A stretch of DNA of 64,000 bases from Fictibacillus phosphorivorans (GTDB lineage Bacteria; Bacillota; Bacilli; Bacillales; Fictibacillaceae), in the NCBI RefSeq assembly GCF_001619875.1, contig NZ_LRFC01000023.1:62001-126000 (forward strand), written 5' to 3'. Every line of letters begins with the position of its first letter. Position 1 is the stretch's first letter. The position numbers and the translations under genes were made by a program. Below are positions 38,084-48,381 of this stretch, piece by piece. The notes under the pieces were generated by a model. The model worked only from the letters and a program-made list of their open reading frames with translations. It was not told the origin of the DNA and searched no databases.

Positions 38084-38242
38084 ATGCCAAGAAATAAATT
38101 AGTTGTGAAACAATCCGAACAGCTTGTCAACCAATTTAAAGAAGAGATGGCTGAAGAGTTTGGTTTATATCGCCCTGCAGTAGAAAAAGAGACCATTACA
38201 CCTAAAATTATCAAAGAACATCAAAATGAAAAAAACAAATGA
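38084..38242 (+). CDS. Short alpha/beta-type small acid-soluble spore protein-like protein
   Basis: 52 residues from ATG 38084, with AAAAGGAGTGTG 4-15 bp before it; an in-frame upstream ATG at 38045 lacks such a site. NKLVVKQSEQLVNQFKEEMA followed by EEFGL resembles the first conserved block of alpha/beta SASPs (NLLVPGAAQAIDQMKLEIAS then EFG), including a GPR protease-like site E-M-A-E-E-F. The second block (GGEITKRLV) is reduced to ETITPKII and the protein is about 15-20 residues shorter than usual. If a SASP, it would coat spore DNA; the loss of glycines in block two makes this uncertain. A terminator follows. Confidence 0.72.
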   Translation: MPRNKLVVKQSEQLVNQFKEEMAEEFGLYRPAVEKETITPKIIKEHQNEKNK

Positions 38243-38285
38243 ATAAATGCATGGAAATCCTTGTTTCGAAGAGATAGAAAACACT

Positions 38286-38326
38286 AAAATCAAGCTCGCA
38301 GTCATGCGGTCTTGATTTTTATTTTT
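38286..38326 (+). terminator. Terminator after the SASP-like gene
   Basis: AAAATCAAG and CTTGATTTTT form the outer stem and CGCA/TGCG the inner stem around GTCA, followed by a T-rich tail. It ends the rnhB-ylqG-ylqH-SASP unit before sucC. Confidence 0.85.
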
Positions 38327-38368
38327 GTCCGTAAATGCTGTATGCGCTTGCAATTTTCTGAAGAATAG

Positions 38369-38397
38369 TAGACATAAAGAGCTTGGTCTTATACAAT
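38369..38397 (+). promoter_or_regulatory. Sigma-A promoter of sucCD
   Basis: TAGACA (38369-38374), 17 bp, TACAAT (38392-38397), about 48 bp before the sucC ATG and just after the upstream terminator. Confidence 0.65.
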
Positions 38398-38444
38398 GAT
38401 AACGGTACTTTAAGTTTTCACCACGATAGGAGGATGGAGAGTAA

Positions 38445-39605
38445 ATGAATATCCACGAATACCAAGGTAAAGAGATACTTAGAAAATATGGTGTGGCTGT
38501 TCCAAACGGGAAAGTAGCATTTACTGTTGAAGAAGCAGTAGAAGCTGCAAAAGAACTGGGAAGCACTGTATCTGTTGTAAAAGCACAGATTCATGCAGGT
38601 GGCCGCGGTAAAGCAGGTGGCGTAAAAGTTGCCAAAAATATCGATGAAGTGCGTACATACGCAAATGAAATCTTAGGAAAAGTTCTTGTAACTCATCAAA
38701 CAGGTCCAGAAGGCAAAGAAGTTAAGCGCTTACTTATTGAAGAGGGCTGCGATATTAAAAAGGAATACTATATCGGTCTAGTATTAGATCGTGCAACTTC
38801 AAGCGTTGTTATGATGGGATCTGAAGAAGGCGGAACTGAAATTGAAGAAGTGGCTGAAAAGACACCTGAAAAAATCTTCAAAGAAGTGATCGACCCTGCA
38901 ATTGGTCTTCAAGCTTTCCAAGCAAGACGACTTGCTTATAACATCAATATTCCAACTGAACTAGTAGGAAAAGCAGTTAAGTTCATGCTTGGGCTTTATA
39001 CAGCTTTCGTTGATAAAGATTGCTCAATCGCTGAAATCAATCCGCTAGTTGTAACTGGTGATGGCAACGTGATGGCTCTTGACGCTAAAATGAACTTTGA
39101 CTCTAATGCATTATATCGTCACAAAGACATCTTAGAATACCGTGATCTTGAAGAAGAAGATGCAAAAGAAATCGAAGCTTCTAAATATGACTTAAGCTAC
39201 ATTTCTTTAGATGGAAATATCGGCTGTATGGTTAATGGTGCTGGTCTTGCAATGGCTACAATGGATATCATTAAGCATTACGGCGGTGATCCTGCTAACT
39301 TCCTTGATGTTGGGGGCGGTGCTACAACAGAGAAAGTTACAGAAGCATTTAAGATCATTCTTTCTGATCAAAATGTAAAAGGTATCTTTGTTAACATCTT
39401 CGGTGGGATCATGAAATGTGATATCATCGCAAACGGTGTTGTTGAAGCAACAAAACAAGTTGGTCTTGAACTGCCTTTAGTCGTTCGTCTTGAAGGTACA
39501 AACGTTGACCTTGGTAAAAAGATCTTAAAAGAATCAGGTCTTAACATTACAGCTGCTGATTCAATGGCTGACGGTGCAGAGAAAATCGTCGCTTTAGTGA
39601 AGTAA
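38445..39605 (+). CDS. sucC: Succinyl-CoA synthetase (ADP-forming) beta subunit
   Basis: 386 residues. It begins [17 protein letters not shown], the hallmark of the beta subunit. The ATP-grasp domain (about 1-235) includes [15 protein letters not shown]. The CoA-ligase domain has [17 protein letters not shown] and [13 protein letters not shown]. With SucD it makes ATP from succinyl-CoA in the citric acid cycle. AGGAGGATGGAG precedes the ATG. sucD follows 37 bp later and shares the promoter. Confidence 0.98.
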   Translation: MNIHEYQGKEILRKYGVAVPNGKVAFTVEEAVEAAKELGSTVSVVKAQIHAGGRGKAGGVKVAKNIDEVRTYANEILGKVLVTHQTGPEGKEVKRLLIEEGCDIKKEYYIGLVLDRATSSVVMMGSEEGGTEIEEVAEKTPEKIFKEVIDPAIGLQAFQARRLAYNINIPTELVGKAVKFMLGLYTAFVDKDCSIAEINPLVVTGDGNVMALDAKMNFDSNALYRHKDILEYRDLEEEDAKEIEASKYDLSYISLDGNIGCMVNGAGLAMATMDIIKHYGGDPANFLDVGGGATTEKVTEAFKIILSDQNVKGIFVNIFGGIMKCDIIANGVVEATKQVGLELPLVVRLEGTNVDLGKKILKESGLNITAADSMADGAEKIVALVK

Positions 39606-39642
39606 TTTAGAATACATTGCAGGAAGGATGGGAGTTTAAAGC

Positions 39643-40557
39643 ATGAGCATTTTTATTAATAAAGACACAAAAGTCATCGTTCAGGGTATCACAGGTTCCG
39701 TTGGGCTTTTCCATACGAAACAAATGCTTGAATATGGTACAAAAATTGTGGGCGGAGTTACACCAGGTAAGGGTGGAACAGAAGTTGAAGGACTTCCTGT
39801 TTTCAACACAGTTGTTGATGCTGTAAAAGAAACAGGAGCTAATGCTTCTGTCATTTATGTTCCTCCTGCATTTGCTGCAGAAGCGATCATTGAAGCTGTT
39901 GACGCAGAACTTGACCTGGCTATCTGTATCACAGAAGGCATTCCAGTAATGGATATGGTAAAAGTTAAGCGTTATATGGAAGGCAAAAAGACCCGTTTAG
40001 TTGGACCAAACTGCCCAGGCGTAATTACTCCTGAAGAGTGCAAAATTGGGATCATGCCTGGATATATCCATACTAAAGGTCATGTAGGAGTAGTTTCTCG
40101 TTCTGGGACATTAACATATGAAGCTGTTCATCAGCTTACAGAGCGTGGAATCGGCCAATCTACAGCTGTAGGGATCGGTGGAGACCCAGTTAACGGAACA
40201 GACTTTATTGACGTTCTGAAGGCATTTAACGAAGATGAGGACACTTATGCTGTAATCATGATCGGTGAAATCGGCGGTACGGCTGAAGAGGAAGCTGCAG
40301 AATGGGTAAAAGCCAACATGACAAAACCAGTTGTAGGCTTTATCGGCGGGCAAACAGCACCTCCTGGGAAACGTATGGGGCATGCTGGTGCGATCATTTC
40401 TGGCGGTAAAGGTACTGCAGACGAAAAGATCAAAACAATGAAAGCTTGCGGAATTAAAGTTGCAGCAACACCTTCAGTAATGGGTGAGACTTTAGTAGAA
40501 GCACTAAAAGAAAACGATTTATACGATCGTTGTGTAACACATAAGGCAAAAGCTTAA
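39643..40557 (+). CDS. sucD: Succinyl-CoA synthetase alpha subunit
   Basis: 304 residues. The CoA-binding N-terminal part has [19 protein letters not shown]. The phosphorylated histidine is His247 in [22 protein letters not shown] near 121-129 and [10 protein letters not shown] are family signatures. AGGAAGGATGGGAG precedes the ATG. It ends before a strong terminator and a repeat-rich gap. Confidence 0.98.
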   Translation: MSIFINKDTKVIVQGITGSVGLFHTKQMLEYGTKIVGGVTPGKGGTEVEGLPVFNTVVDAVKETGANASVIYVPPAFAAEAIIEAVDAELDLAICITEGIPVMDMVKVKRYMEGKKTRLVGPNCPGVITPEECKIGIMPGYIHTKGHVGVVSRSGTLTYEAVHQLTERGIGQSTAVGIGGDPVNGTDFIDVLKAFNEDEDTYAVIMIGEIGGTAEEEAAEWVKANMTKPVVGFIGGQTAPPGKRMGHAGAIISGGKGTADEKIKTMKACGIKVAATPSVMGETLVEALKENDLYDRCVTHKAKA

Positions 40558-40576
40558 TTACAACATTTACATCGTG

Positions 40577-40602
40577 AAAAGCTCCCAGACCGGGAGCTTT
40601 TT
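40577..40602 (+). terminator. Terminator after sucD
   Basis: AAAAGCTCCC pairs with GGGAGCTTTTT around AGACC. It is 19 bp after the sucD stop. Confidence 0.92.
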
Positions 40603-40627
40603 ATTTACATAGGGATTTATATAAATG

Positions 40628-40773
40628 TCTTCATTGAAAAGTTGATTGAATTACAAGGTAAGAGACTTCTAAAGATAAGCAGTTCAGGTGATAAACAATT
40701 GGAGTAAAGTGCCTAAGTGGTTCATGCACGCCCCTAGGAAATCGATCATCCTGAAACGGAAATTAATTACTTA
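40628..40773 (-). repeat. Decayed copy D of the dispersed palindromic repeat
   Basis: Its ends align with copy C: TCTTCATTGAAAAGTTGATTG at 40628-40648 (written here in two halves TCTTCATTGA and AAAGTTGATTG) against CTTCATTGACATGTTGATTG, then AAGGTAAGAGACTTCT against AAGGTGCGAGACTCCT, and at the right CCTGAAACGGAAATTAATTAC against CCTGAAACGGAAATCAACTAC. The GC-rich middle has drifted beyond clear recognition. Confidence 0.7.
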
Positions 40774-40851
40774 AATAGAAACAAATATTAAGTAAATATC
40801 CTTTCTTAAAGGTTTTGTTCTTAACTCTTTTTCTTAACATCTTCATTGACA

Positions 40852-40984
40852 TGTTGATTGGAGTGTAAGGTGCGAGACTCCTGCGGGACGAGCGGTCAAG
40901 TGAGACCCTCAAGGGCGCAAAGCGGCAAGGGGCTCACCGGTCGCCCCGCGGAAAGGGAAGCACCTGAAACGGAAATCAACTACT
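40852..40984 (-). repeat. Dispersed palindromic repeat, copy C (complete, reversed)
   Basis: Reverse complement of the copy A type: starts GTTGATTGGAGTGTAAGGTG and ends CACCTGAAACGGAAATCAAC followed by TAC. CTCCTGCGGGACGAGCGG and CCGGTCGCCCCGCGG face each other. The core GACCCTCAAGGGCGCAAAGC differs from the core of copies A and B, so there are at least two subtypes. Confidence 0.9.
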
Positions 40985-41043
40985 CCTAAGAGATTTACAA
41001 TTTAAGCCTTTACTTAGTATTGATTCATGAGGAGGAATAAAGT

Positions 41044-41910
41044 TTGGATAAGGAACGCTTAATTTTTCTTCATCATTGCGAAGCACTTACTTGGTATCAG
41101 ATTAAAACGATATTGGAAGTTGACACAAATTTAATTGAAATTTTTTCAATGGACATTCGCAGATTGATGATATCGTTCTGTTTAAGTGAACAAACGGCAA
41201 AGCGTTTATACGACCACATGAATCAGAAAAAAAGTACATATATAATGAAGAGTTTAATGAAACATTCCATTTCCGCGATAACAATATTTGATGACGATTA
41301 TCCCCATCACTTAAAAACGATTTATGATCCGCCATGGGTTCTTTATGGCAAAGGAGATTGGAGTACGCTGAATCAGGATAAAATGATTAGTGTAGTCGGT
41401 ACTAGAAATCCTAGCAAACAAGGAAAACAAGCACTGCAAAAAATACTAGAGCCATTGGTGAAGAACAACTGGGTCGTAATCAGCGGATTAGCTAAAGGGA
41501 TCGATACGTTTGCTCATGAGCTCTGTGTTCTTAACCAGTCAAAAACCGCTGCAGTTTTGGGCTCAGGTATTTTGCAGATCTATCCAAAAGTAAATAAAGA
41601 GCTTGCTAATCAGATAAGTTTGCAAGGAATCGTTCTATCAGAGTTTTCTCCAAACGTTACACCAAAACGCTGGCATTTCCCTTTGCGTAATCGTATAATT
41701 AGCGGTCTCAGCAAAGCAACACTAGTAGCTGAAGCTCGAACAAAGAGCGGTTCATTAATAACAGCTGATCAAGCGTTGGAGCAAGGAAGAGACGTATTTG
41801 CAATTCCAGGATCCATTCTGGAAGAGTGTGCTAACGGAACAAATTTTTTAATACAAAATGGCGCAAAATTAGTTATAACTGCAGATGATATTGTAAATGA
41901 AGGGTTCTAA
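41044..41910 (+). CDS. dprA: DNA processing protein DprA (Smf)
   Basis: 288 residues from TTG 41044, preceded by GAGGAGGAATAAAG at 41030-41043. DprA protects incoming single strands and loads RecA in natural transformation. A helical N-terminal region (about 1-95) is followed by the Rossmann-like DprA domain: VVGTRNPSKQGKQAL near 119, SGLAKGIDTFAH near 147, VLGSGILQIYP, and NRIISGLSKATLVAEARTKSG near 220. The C-terminal winged domain of some homologues is absent, as in B. subtilis. Confidence 0.95.
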   Translation: MDKERLIFLHHCEALTWYQIKTILEVDTNLIEIFSMDIRRLMISFCLSEQTAKRLYDHMNQKKSTYIMKSLMKHSISAITIFDDDYPHHLKTIYDPPWVLYGKGDWSTLNQDKMISVVGTRNPSKQGKQALQKILEPLVKNNWVVISGLAKGIDTFAHELCVLNQSKTAAVLGSGILQIYPKVNKELANQISLQGIVLSEFSPNVTPKRWHFPLRNRIISGLSKATLVAEARTKSGSLITADQALEQGRDVFAIPGSILEECANGTNFLIQNGAKLVITADDIVNEGF

Positions 41911-41937
41911 CCGTTTTCATTTAAATGATGAAACAGT

Positions 41938-41966
41938 TTGACAAATGCAGATACTATATTTAATAA
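41938..41966 (+). promoter_or_regulatory. Probable promoter of topA
   Basis: TTGACA (41938-41943), 17 bp, TAATAA (41961-41966), or the overlapping TATATT with short spacing. It lies between dprA and topA, about 45 bp before the topA ATG. Confidence 0.55.
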
Positions 41967-42009
41967 TAGGGAAGATTTCACTAAACCCTTAAAGGGGGAT
42001 AAACTGTAA

Positions 42010-44085
42010 ATGGAAAAATACTTAGTCATTGTTGAGTCTCCCGCAAAAGCAAAGACAATAAAAAAATATTTAGGGAGCAAATATGACGTAAAAGCATCGA
42101 TGGGACATGTCCGTGACTTACCAAGAAGCCAAATAGGCGTCGATGTTGAAGAGAACTACGATCCTAAATATATTACGATTCGAGGAAAAGGTCCTATATT
42201 AAAAGACTTAAAGACAGCTGCTAAAAAAGCGAAGCAAATATTTCTCGCAGCTGACCCGGATCGCGAAGGTGAAGCAATTGCTTGGCATTTGGCTCACAGC
42301 TTGGATATAGATTTAGATTCAGAGTGCCGTGTTGTATTTAACGAAATTACAAAGAACGCTATTAAAGATTCTTTTAAAAGACCTAGAAAGATTAATATGG
42401 ATTTAGTGGATGCCCAGCAAGCACGAAGAGTACTAGACAGGCTTGTAGGATACAAAGTCAGTCCATTATTATGGAAAAAAATAAAAAAGGGTTTGAGTGC
42501 TGGCCGTGTCCAAACGGTTGCAGTTAGACTTATTGTAGAACGTGAAAAAGAGATAGAAGCATTCCAGCCAGAAGAATATTGGAGAATCAAGGGTGTCTTC
42601 TCTGCTTCAGGTGAAGATTTCGAAGCTCAGTTTTATGGTGTAAACGGCAAGAAAAAAGAATTATCTAATGAAGAAGAAGTAAAAGAAGTTTTAAATAAGT
42701 TAAAAGGCAAAAAGTTCTCTATTCAATCTGTACAGAAAAAAGAAAGAAAGAGAAATCCATCACCGCCTTTTATCACTTCCTCGCTTCAGCAGGAAGCTGC
42801 AAGAAAATTAAATTTCAGAGCAAAGAAAACGATGATGCTCGCACAACAATTATATGAAGGAATGGATCTAGGGAAAGAAGGTACAGTTGGTTTAATTACC
42901 TATATGCGTACAGATTCTACGCGTATTTCCGATACCGCAAAGGCTGAAGCAGCTGAATTCATTGAAAAAGAATTCGGCAAAGAATATTTGAATAGCACGA
43001 GAGCCGAGAAAAAAGCAGGAAAGAACGCACAAGATGCCCATGAAGCCATCCGTCCAACTTCAGTCATGTACCATCCTCGGGATCTGAAAACTTACTTATC
43101 TAGAGATCAGCTTAGGTTATACAAACTTATTTTTGAGCGATTTTTAGCAAGTCAAATGGCTTCTGCTGTGCTTGACACGATGACGGTTGATTTAGAGAAC
43201 AACGGCGTTAATTTCCGTGCGACAGGATCAAAAGTAAAGTTTCCTGGATTCATGAAAGTTTATGTAGAAGGAAACGATGATGGCAAAAAAGAAGAAGACC
43301 GAATTTTGCCTGATGTTCAAGAAGGTATGAAGGTAGAGAAAAAAGATCTCGATCCGACTCAGCATTTTACACAGCCTCCTCCACGCTACACAGAGGCAAG
43401 ACTTGTTCGTACGATGGAGGAACTTGGAATAGGACGACCATCAACTTATGCACCAACACTCGATACGATTCAAAAGCGTGGATATGTGGCGTTGGATGAT
43501 AAAAAGTTTGTACCAACAGAGCTCGGTGGCCTTGTACTTGAAATGACATTGGAATTCTTCCCTGAAGTCTTTAACGTTGAATTCACCGCTAAGATGGAAA
43601 GTGACTTGGATGAAGTTGAAGATGGAAAAGAAAACTGGATCGGTATTATTGACGATTTCTATAAAAGTTTTGAAAAAAAGCTGAAAATTGCAGAAGAAGA
43701 GATGCAAAAGGTAGAAATCAAAGATGAACCAGCTGGTGAAGACTGCGAAAAATGTGGACATGAGATGGTATTTAAGATGGGACGCTTTGGCAAGTTTATG
43801 GCGTGTTCTAACTTTCCTGATTGCCGCAATACGAAACCGATCGTCAAGGATATCGGTGTTACGTGTCCAGCATGTCACGAAGGATCTATCGTTGAACGAA
43901 AGAGTAAGAAAAAACGGTTATTTTATGGATGTAACCGTTACCCTGAGTGTGAATTTGTTTCTTGGGATAAACCGATTTCGAGAACATGTCCAAAGTGTAA
44001 TAGTATGTTAGTAGAAAAGAAAACAAAAAAAGGTAAAGTCGTACAGTGTGTATCTTGCGATTATGCCGAAGAGGAAGCAAAGTAA
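42010..44085 (+). CDS. topA: DNA topoisomerase I
   Basis: 691 residues, type IA topoisomerase relaxing negative supercoils. The TOPRIM domain has [15 protein letters not shown] near 8-22 and [12 protein letters not shown]. The active tyrosine is Tyr298 in TYMRTDS. RPSTYAP follows near 478. The C-terminal part carries three four-cysteine zinc modules: CEKCGHEM...[15 protein letters not shown]...CNRYPEC and CPKCNSML...CVSC. AAAGGGGGATAAAC precedes the ATG. Confidence 0.98.
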   Translation: MEKYLVIVESPAKAKTIKKYLGSKYDVKASMGHVRDLPRSQIGVDVEENYDPKYITIRGKGPILKDLKTAAKKAKQIFLAADPDREGEAIAWHLAHSLDIDLDSECRVVFNEITKNAIKDSFKRPRKINMDLVDAQQARRVLDRLVGYKVSPLLWKKIKKGLSAGRVQTVAVRLIVEREKEIEAFQPEEYWRIKGVFSASGEDFEAQFYGVNGKKKELSNEEEVKEVLNKLKGKKFSIQSVQKKERKRNPSPPFITSSLQQEAARKLNFRAKKTMMLAQQLYEGMDLGKEGTVGLITYMRTDSTRISDTAKAEAAEFIEKEFGKEYLNSTRAEKKAGKNAQDAHEAIRPTSVMYHPRDLKTYLSRDQLRLYKLIFERFLASQMASAVLDTMTVDLENNGVNFRATGSKVKFPGFMKVYVEGNDDGKKEEDRILPDVQEGMKVEKKDLDPTQHFTQPPPRYTEARLVRTMEELGIGRPSTYAPTLDTIQKRGYVALDDKKFVPTELGGLVLEMTLEFFPEVFNVEFTAKMESDLDEVEDGKENWIGIIDDFYKSFEKKLKIAEEEMQKVEIKDEPAGEDCEKCGHEMVFKMGRFGKFMACSNFPDCRNTKPIVKDIGVTCPACHEGSIVERKSKKKRLFYGCNRYPECEFVSWDKPISRTCPKCNSMLVEKKTKKGKVVQCVSCDYAEEEAK

Positions 44086-44098
44086 GGAGTTTTTCTTC

Positions 44099-45406
44099 AT
44101 GAATGATCAACATGTTAACGTAATCGGAGCAGGTCTTGCTGGAAGTGAAGCAGCATGGCAGATCGCAAGCCGAGGGATAAAAGTAAAATTATACGAGATG
44201 AGACCGGTTCGACAAACACCGGCTCATCATACAGAAAAGTTTGCAGAACTTGTTTGTTCCAATTCTCTTCGTGCCAATACACTTACAAATGCAGTTGGTG
44301 TGCTGAAAGAAGAGATGAGAAAACTAAATTCCGTTATTATCTCATCTGCAGATGATTGCGCTGTTCCAGCAGGGGGAGCTCTAGCGGTTGACCGCCATGA
44401 GTTTGCAGGTCTTGTAACAGAACGCGTGAAAAATCATCCGTATGTGGAAGTAATTACAGAGGAAGTTACAGAAATTCCTGAAGGTCCTACTATTATAGCG
44501 ACAGGCCCATTAACTTCTGATAACTTATCAAAAGCATTAAATTCATTGACGGGCGAAGAATATTTATATTTCTATGATGCTGCTGCACCTATCATTGAAG
44601 TAGATAGCATCAATATGGATAAAGTTTATTTGAAATCCCGCTATGATAAAGGGGAAGCAGCTTATCTGAACTGCCCGATGACAGAAGAAGAGTTTGATCG
44701 TTTTTATGAAGCATTAATCTCTGCTGAGACCGTTCCTTTAAAAGAATTTGAAAAGGAAATCTTTTTTGAAGGATGCATGCCTGTTGAAGTTATGGCGAAA
44801 CGCGGAAAGAAAACCTTATTATTCGGTCCAATGAAACCAGTAGGGCTTGAAGATCCGAAAACAGGTAAAATCCCATACGCAGTTGTTCAACTGCGTCAAG
44901 ATAACAGCGCGGGAACTTTATATAATATTGTAGGATTCCAAACACACTTAAAATGGGGACCACAAAAAGAGCTTTTAAGACTTATTCCAGGATTAGAAAA
45001 TGCTGAAGTTGTAAGATATGGCGTTATGCATCGTAATACGTTCCTGAACTCGCCTAGACTGTTAGATGAGACATACCAATTAAAATCTAGAAAAGATCTT
45101 TTCTTTGCAGGCCAGATGACAGGAGTTGAAGGATACGTTGAAAGTGCGGCATCGGGATTAATTGCAGGCATTAATGCTGCGAAACTTGTTAAGGGTGAAG
45201 AGTTAGCAGTCTTCCCGAAAGAGACTGCAATCGGAAGTATGGCTTACTATATTACGACTGCAAATCCAGATAACTTCCAGCCAATGAATGCAAACTTTGG
45301 TCTTTTGCCTCCGCTTGAAAAGAGAATTAAAAACAAGCAAGAACGAAACACAGCATTAGCCGAAAGAGCGTTGGAAACAATTCAGAATTTTATAACAAAT
45401 TTGTGA
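44099..45406 (+). CDS. trmFO: Folate-dependent tRNA-U54 methyltransferase TrmFO
   Basis: 435 residues from ATG 44099, preceded by AAGGAG; an in-frame ATG at 44048 lies within topA. The FAD-binding N-terminus is [15 protein letters not shown]. It uses methylene-tetrahydrofolate and FADH2 to make ribothymidine at position 54 of t[11 protein letters not shown] near 53 and a cysteine in [12 protein letters not shown] near 222 are the two known catalytic cysteines. Length equals B. subtilis TrmFO. Confidence 0.97.
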   Translation: MNDQHVNVIGAGLAGSEAAWQIASRGIKVKLYEMRPVRQTPAHHTEKFAELVCSNSLRANTLTNAVGVLKEEMRKLNSVIISSADDCAVPAGGALAVDRHEFAGLVTERVKNHPYVEVITEEVTEIPEGPTIIATGPLTSDNLSKALNSLTGEEYLYFYDAAAPIIEVDSINMDKVYLKSRYDKGEAAYLNCPMTEEEFDRFYEALISAETVPLKEFEKEIFFEGCMPVEVMAKRGKKTLLFGPMKPVGLEDPKTGKIPYAVVQLRQDNSAGTLYNIVGFQTHLKWGPQKELLRLIPGLENAEVVRYGVMHRNTFLNSPRLLDETYQLKSRKDLFFAGQMTGVEGYVESAASGLIAGINAAKLVKGEELAVFPKETAIGSMAYYITTANPDNFQPMNANFGLLPPLEKRIKNKQERNTALAERALETIQNFITNL

Positions 45407-45421
45407 ACATGTATTGATTTG

Positions 45422-45453
45422 GCCCCTAAATTGTGATACGATTTAGGGGCTTT
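45422..45453 (+). terminator. Hairpin/terminator between trmFO and xerC
   Basis: GCCCCTAAAT and ATTTAGGGGC form a perfect 10-bp stem with a 9-base loop, followed by only TTT. Probably a weak or partial terminator, since xerC starts 15 bp later. Confidence 0.65.
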
Positions 45454-45467
45454 GTGAGGTGTATGAA

Positions 45468-46376
45468 ATGAGATCAGAAGAACGCCAGCATGTGGTAGAT
45501 TTTTTGAATTACTTAATGATCGAGAAGAACTGTTCACCTTATACGATTGAACACTATGAAAAAGATATTCAAGATTTTACTTCTTTTTTGAAACAGCAAG
45601 CAATCGAAGGATTCGCTGCTGTTTCTTATGTTTTAGTGAGGCAATATTTAGTCACTCTTCATGAAAAGAAATATGCAAGAAACACAGTAGCTAGGAAGAT
45701 CTCAGCGATGCGAAGTCTCTATCGTTTTTTAAATCGCGAAAAAATCGTAGAAGAACACAATCCATTCGCAATGGCATCACTGCCCAAAAGAGCAAAAATG
45801 CTTCCTCAATTTCTTTATGAAAAAGAGTTGGAGAGGCTTTTCAATGTGTCCGATGTTACAACACCAATGGGACAAAGAAATCAGGCGATACTCGAACTAC
45901 TTTACGGCACTGGAATCCGTGTCAGTGAATGCTGTAAAATGCAGTTGAAAGACCTGGATCTATCAGTAGAAGTGGCGCTCGTAAAAGGAAAAGGGAAAAA
46001 AGAAAGATATGTACCGATCGGTTCGTTTGCAAGAGGCGCTCTTGAACGATATATGAACGACGGGCGAAAACAGCTGCTTGAAAAAAGTGAAAATAAGTCA
46101 GATTCTTTATTTTTAAACTACAAAGGGGAACCTTTAAGTACGAGAAGCGTAAGAAACATATTAAATAAACTAATTGAGGAATCGTCGCTTACCATACATA
46201 TCAGCCCGCACGTTTTACGTCACACGTTTGCGACGCATATGTTGAATGAAGGAGCAGATTTAAGAGCTGTTCAAGAACTGTTAGGTCATTCAAACTTATC
46301 CTCCACTCAAGTTTATACACATGTCTCAAAAAGCCATCTGAAAAAAATTTATAATAATGCGCATCCTCGAGCATAA
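45468..46376 (+). CDS. xerC: Tyrosine recombinase XerC (CodV)
   Basis: 302 residues from ATG 45468, which has GAGGTG 7 bp before it; a GTG at 45459 overlaps that site. It resolves chromosome dimers at dif with XerD. An N-terminal SAM-like core-binding domain (about 1-90) is followed by the catalytic domain with Arg151 in GTGIRVSE, His248 and Arg251 in HVLRHTFATH, His274 in LLGHSNL, and the nucleophile Tyr283 in VYTHVSK. B. subtilis calls it codV, in the codV-clpQ-clpY-codY operon, which is conserved here. Confidence 0.96.
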   Translation: MRSEERQHVVDFLNYLMIEKNCSPYTIEHYEKDIQDFTSFLKQQAIEGFAAVSYVLVRQYLVTLHEKKYARNTVARKISAMRSLYRFLNREKIVEEHNPFAMASLPKRAKMLPQFLYEKELERLFNVSDVTTPMGQRNQAILELLYGTGIRVSECCKMQLKDLDLSVEVALVKGKGKKERYVPIGSFARGALERYMNDGRKQLLEKSENKSDSLFLNYKGEPLSTRSVRNILNKLIEESSLTIHISPHVLRHTFATHMLNEGADLRAVQELLGHSNLSSTQVYTHVSKSHLKKIYNNAHPRA

Positions 46377-46400
46377 AAACAAAAAGGGAGGGATTTTTCA

Positions 46401-46940
46401 ATGTCAACATTTCATGCTACTACAATATTTGCAATTCAGCATAACGGAAAGGCAGCAATGACTGGTGATGGCCAGGTTACTTTTGGTAATGCGGTTGTAA
46501 TGAAGCATACTGCAAGAAAGGTCAGAAAGCTTTATGGCGGAAAAGTACTTGCTGGTTTTGCTGGGTCTGTTGCAGATGCATTTACGCTGTATGAGAAATT
46601 TGAGAGCAAGTTAGAAGAATTTAGCGGCAACTTACAGCGAGCTTCAGTCGAAATGGCAAAAGAATGGCGGACTGATCAAGTACTTCGTAAACTTGAAGCG
46701 CTGCTTATTGTTATGAACCAAGAACATATGCTTTTGATTTCTGGTACAGGGGAAGTTATTGAACCGGATGATGGGATCTTGGCGATAGGTTCAGGAGGAA
46801 ATTATGCTCTTGCAGCTGGCCGGGCACTGAAGAATCATGCTCCTGAGCTTTCTGCAAAAGAAATTGCTCTAGCGTCGTTAAAAACCGCTGGCGAGATTTG
46901 TGTTTACACGAACACAGAAATAGTTTTAGAAGAACTGTAA
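46401..46940 (+). CDS. clpQ: ATP-dependent protease proteolytic subunit ClpQ/HslV
   Basis: 179 residues. After removal of Met1 the first residue is Ser ([12 protein letters not shown]), not the Thr of most HslV, the known feature of Bacillus ClpQ (CodW). GDGQVTFG and [13 protein letters not shown] are family motifs, and [19 protein letters not shown] follows. It forms a two-ring chamber that degrades proteins unfolded by ClpY encoded next. AAAAGGGAGGGA precedes the ATG. Confidence 0.96.
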   Translation: MSTFHATTIFAIQHNGKAAMTGDGQVTFGNAVVMKHTARKVRKLYGGKVLAGFAGSVADAFTLYEKFESKLEEFSGNLQRASVEMAKEWRTDQVLRKLEALLIVMNQEHMLLISGTGEVIEPDDGILAIGSGGNYALAAGRALKNHAPELSAKEIALASLKTAGEICVYTNTEIVLEEL

Positions 46941-46962
46941 AAAAGGTAAAGGAGCGGTTGCA

Positions 46963-48357
46963 ATGAATAGTCAATTAACTCCAAGGCAGATTGTTGAGAA
47001 GTTAGATCAATATATTATAGGTCAAAAAGATGCAAAGAAAGCTGTGGCAGTTGCGCTTCGTAACCGTTACAGAAGAAGTTTGCTTGATGACAAACTGCGC
47101 GATGAAGTTTCGCCTAAGAATATCCTTATGATCGGTCCTACTGGTGTTGGTAAGACAGAGATCGCTAGAAGACTTGCGAAACTTGCTCAAGCTCCTTTTA
47201 TAAAAATTGAAGCAACAAAGTTCACGGAGGTTGGATATGTCGGACGTGACGTCGACTCTATGGTTCGTGATCTTGTAGAAACTTCTGTCAGACTTGTAAA
47301 AGAACTCAAGATGAACGATGTAAAAGACAAAGCAGAGCAAAACGCAAATAAACGATTAGTAGAATTGCTTGTTCCAGGTAAAAAGACGGAAACAAGTTTC
47401 AAAAATCCACTTGAAATGTTCTTCGGCGGCGGAAATCAAGAGCAAGAACAGAATCCGCAGCAAGATGATGCTGCTGATCTTCGGCAAAAGCGCAATCAGA
47501 TGGCGCAAAAGCTTGCTCTTGGAGAGATGGAAGATCACCTTGTTACGGTTGAAGTGGATGAACAAAATCCTTCGATGCTAGATATGTTCCAAGGATCCGG
47601 CCTTGAGCAAGTAGGAATGAACATGCAAGACATGATCGGCGGCCTTATGCCAAAGAAAAAGAAAAAACGCAAACTGACCGTCCGCGAAGCTCGTAAGATA
47701 TTAACACAAGACGAAGCGGCTAAATTAATTGATATGGACGATGTAACGAGTGAAGCAGTTTACAAGACCGAACAAACAGGTATTATATTTATAGATGAGA
47801 TCGATAAGATAGCAGGAAAGAATCAAAACTCTGCTGATGTGAGCCGAGAAGGTGTTCAGAGAGATATCCTTCCAATCGTAGAAGGGTCAACAGTGATGAC
47901 GAAATATGGTTCAATCAAAACAGATCATATCTTGTTTATAGCTGCAGGGGCTTTTCATATCTCGAAGCCATCTGATCTGATTCCCGAACTTCAAGGAAGA
48001 TTTCCGATCCGAGTTGAATTAAATAGCTTGTCTGTTGAAGATTTTACACGTATATTAATAGAGCCTGATAATGCGATAATAAAACAGTATAAAGCTCTAT
48101 TGAGTACAGAAGGTATAAATGTTGAATTTTCTGACGATGCTATTGCTAAGATTGCAAGTATCGCATATGAAGTCAATCAAGACACTGATAATATTGGTGC
48201 CAGAAGACTTCATACCATATTAGAGCGCTTGCTGGAAGATTTATCTTTTGAAGCGCCTGATATTAGTTTAGATCAAATAACCATTACACCCGAGTATGTA
48301 GAAGAAAAACTGGCCAACATCGCAAAGAACAAGGATCTGAGCCAATATATTTTATAG
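46963..48357 (+). CDS. clpY: ATP-dependent protease ATPase subunit ClpY/HslU
   Basis: 464 residues, AAA+ unfoldase partner of ClpQ. It starts [16 protein letters not shown]; Walker [10 protein letters not shown] is near 58, pore loop [15 protein letters not shown] near 85, Walker [11 protein letters not shown] near 275, and the C-terminal small domain ends in LSQYIL, which docks into ClpQ. The intermediate I domain (about 110-240) is rich in Gln and Glu ([11 protein letters not shown]). AAAGGAGCGG precedes the ATG. Confidence 0.97.
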   Translation: MNSQLTPRQIVEKLDQYIIGQKDAKKAVAVALRNRYRRSLLDDKLRDEVSPKNILMIGPTGVGKTEIARRLAKLAQAPFIKIEATKFTEVGYVGRDVDSMVRDLVETSVRLVKELKMNDVKDKAEQNANKRLVELLVPGKKTETSFKNPLEMFFGGGNQEQEQNPQQDDAADLRQKRNQMAQKLALGEMEDHLVTVEVDEQNPSMLDMFQGSGLEQVGMNMQDMIGGLMPKKKKKRKLTVREARKILTQDEAAKLIDMDDVTSEAVYKTEQTGIIFIDEIDKIAGKNQNSADVSREGVQRDILPIVEGSTVMTKYGSIKTDHILFIAAGAFHISKPSDLIPELQGRFPIRVELNSLSVEDFTRILIEPDNAIIKQYKALLSTEGINVEFSDDAIAKIASIAYEVNQDTDNIGARRLHTILERLLEDLSFEAPDISLDQITITPEYVEEKLANIAKNKDLSQYIL

Positions 48358-48381
48358 GATGCAGTAGGAGGAAGAAAGACA

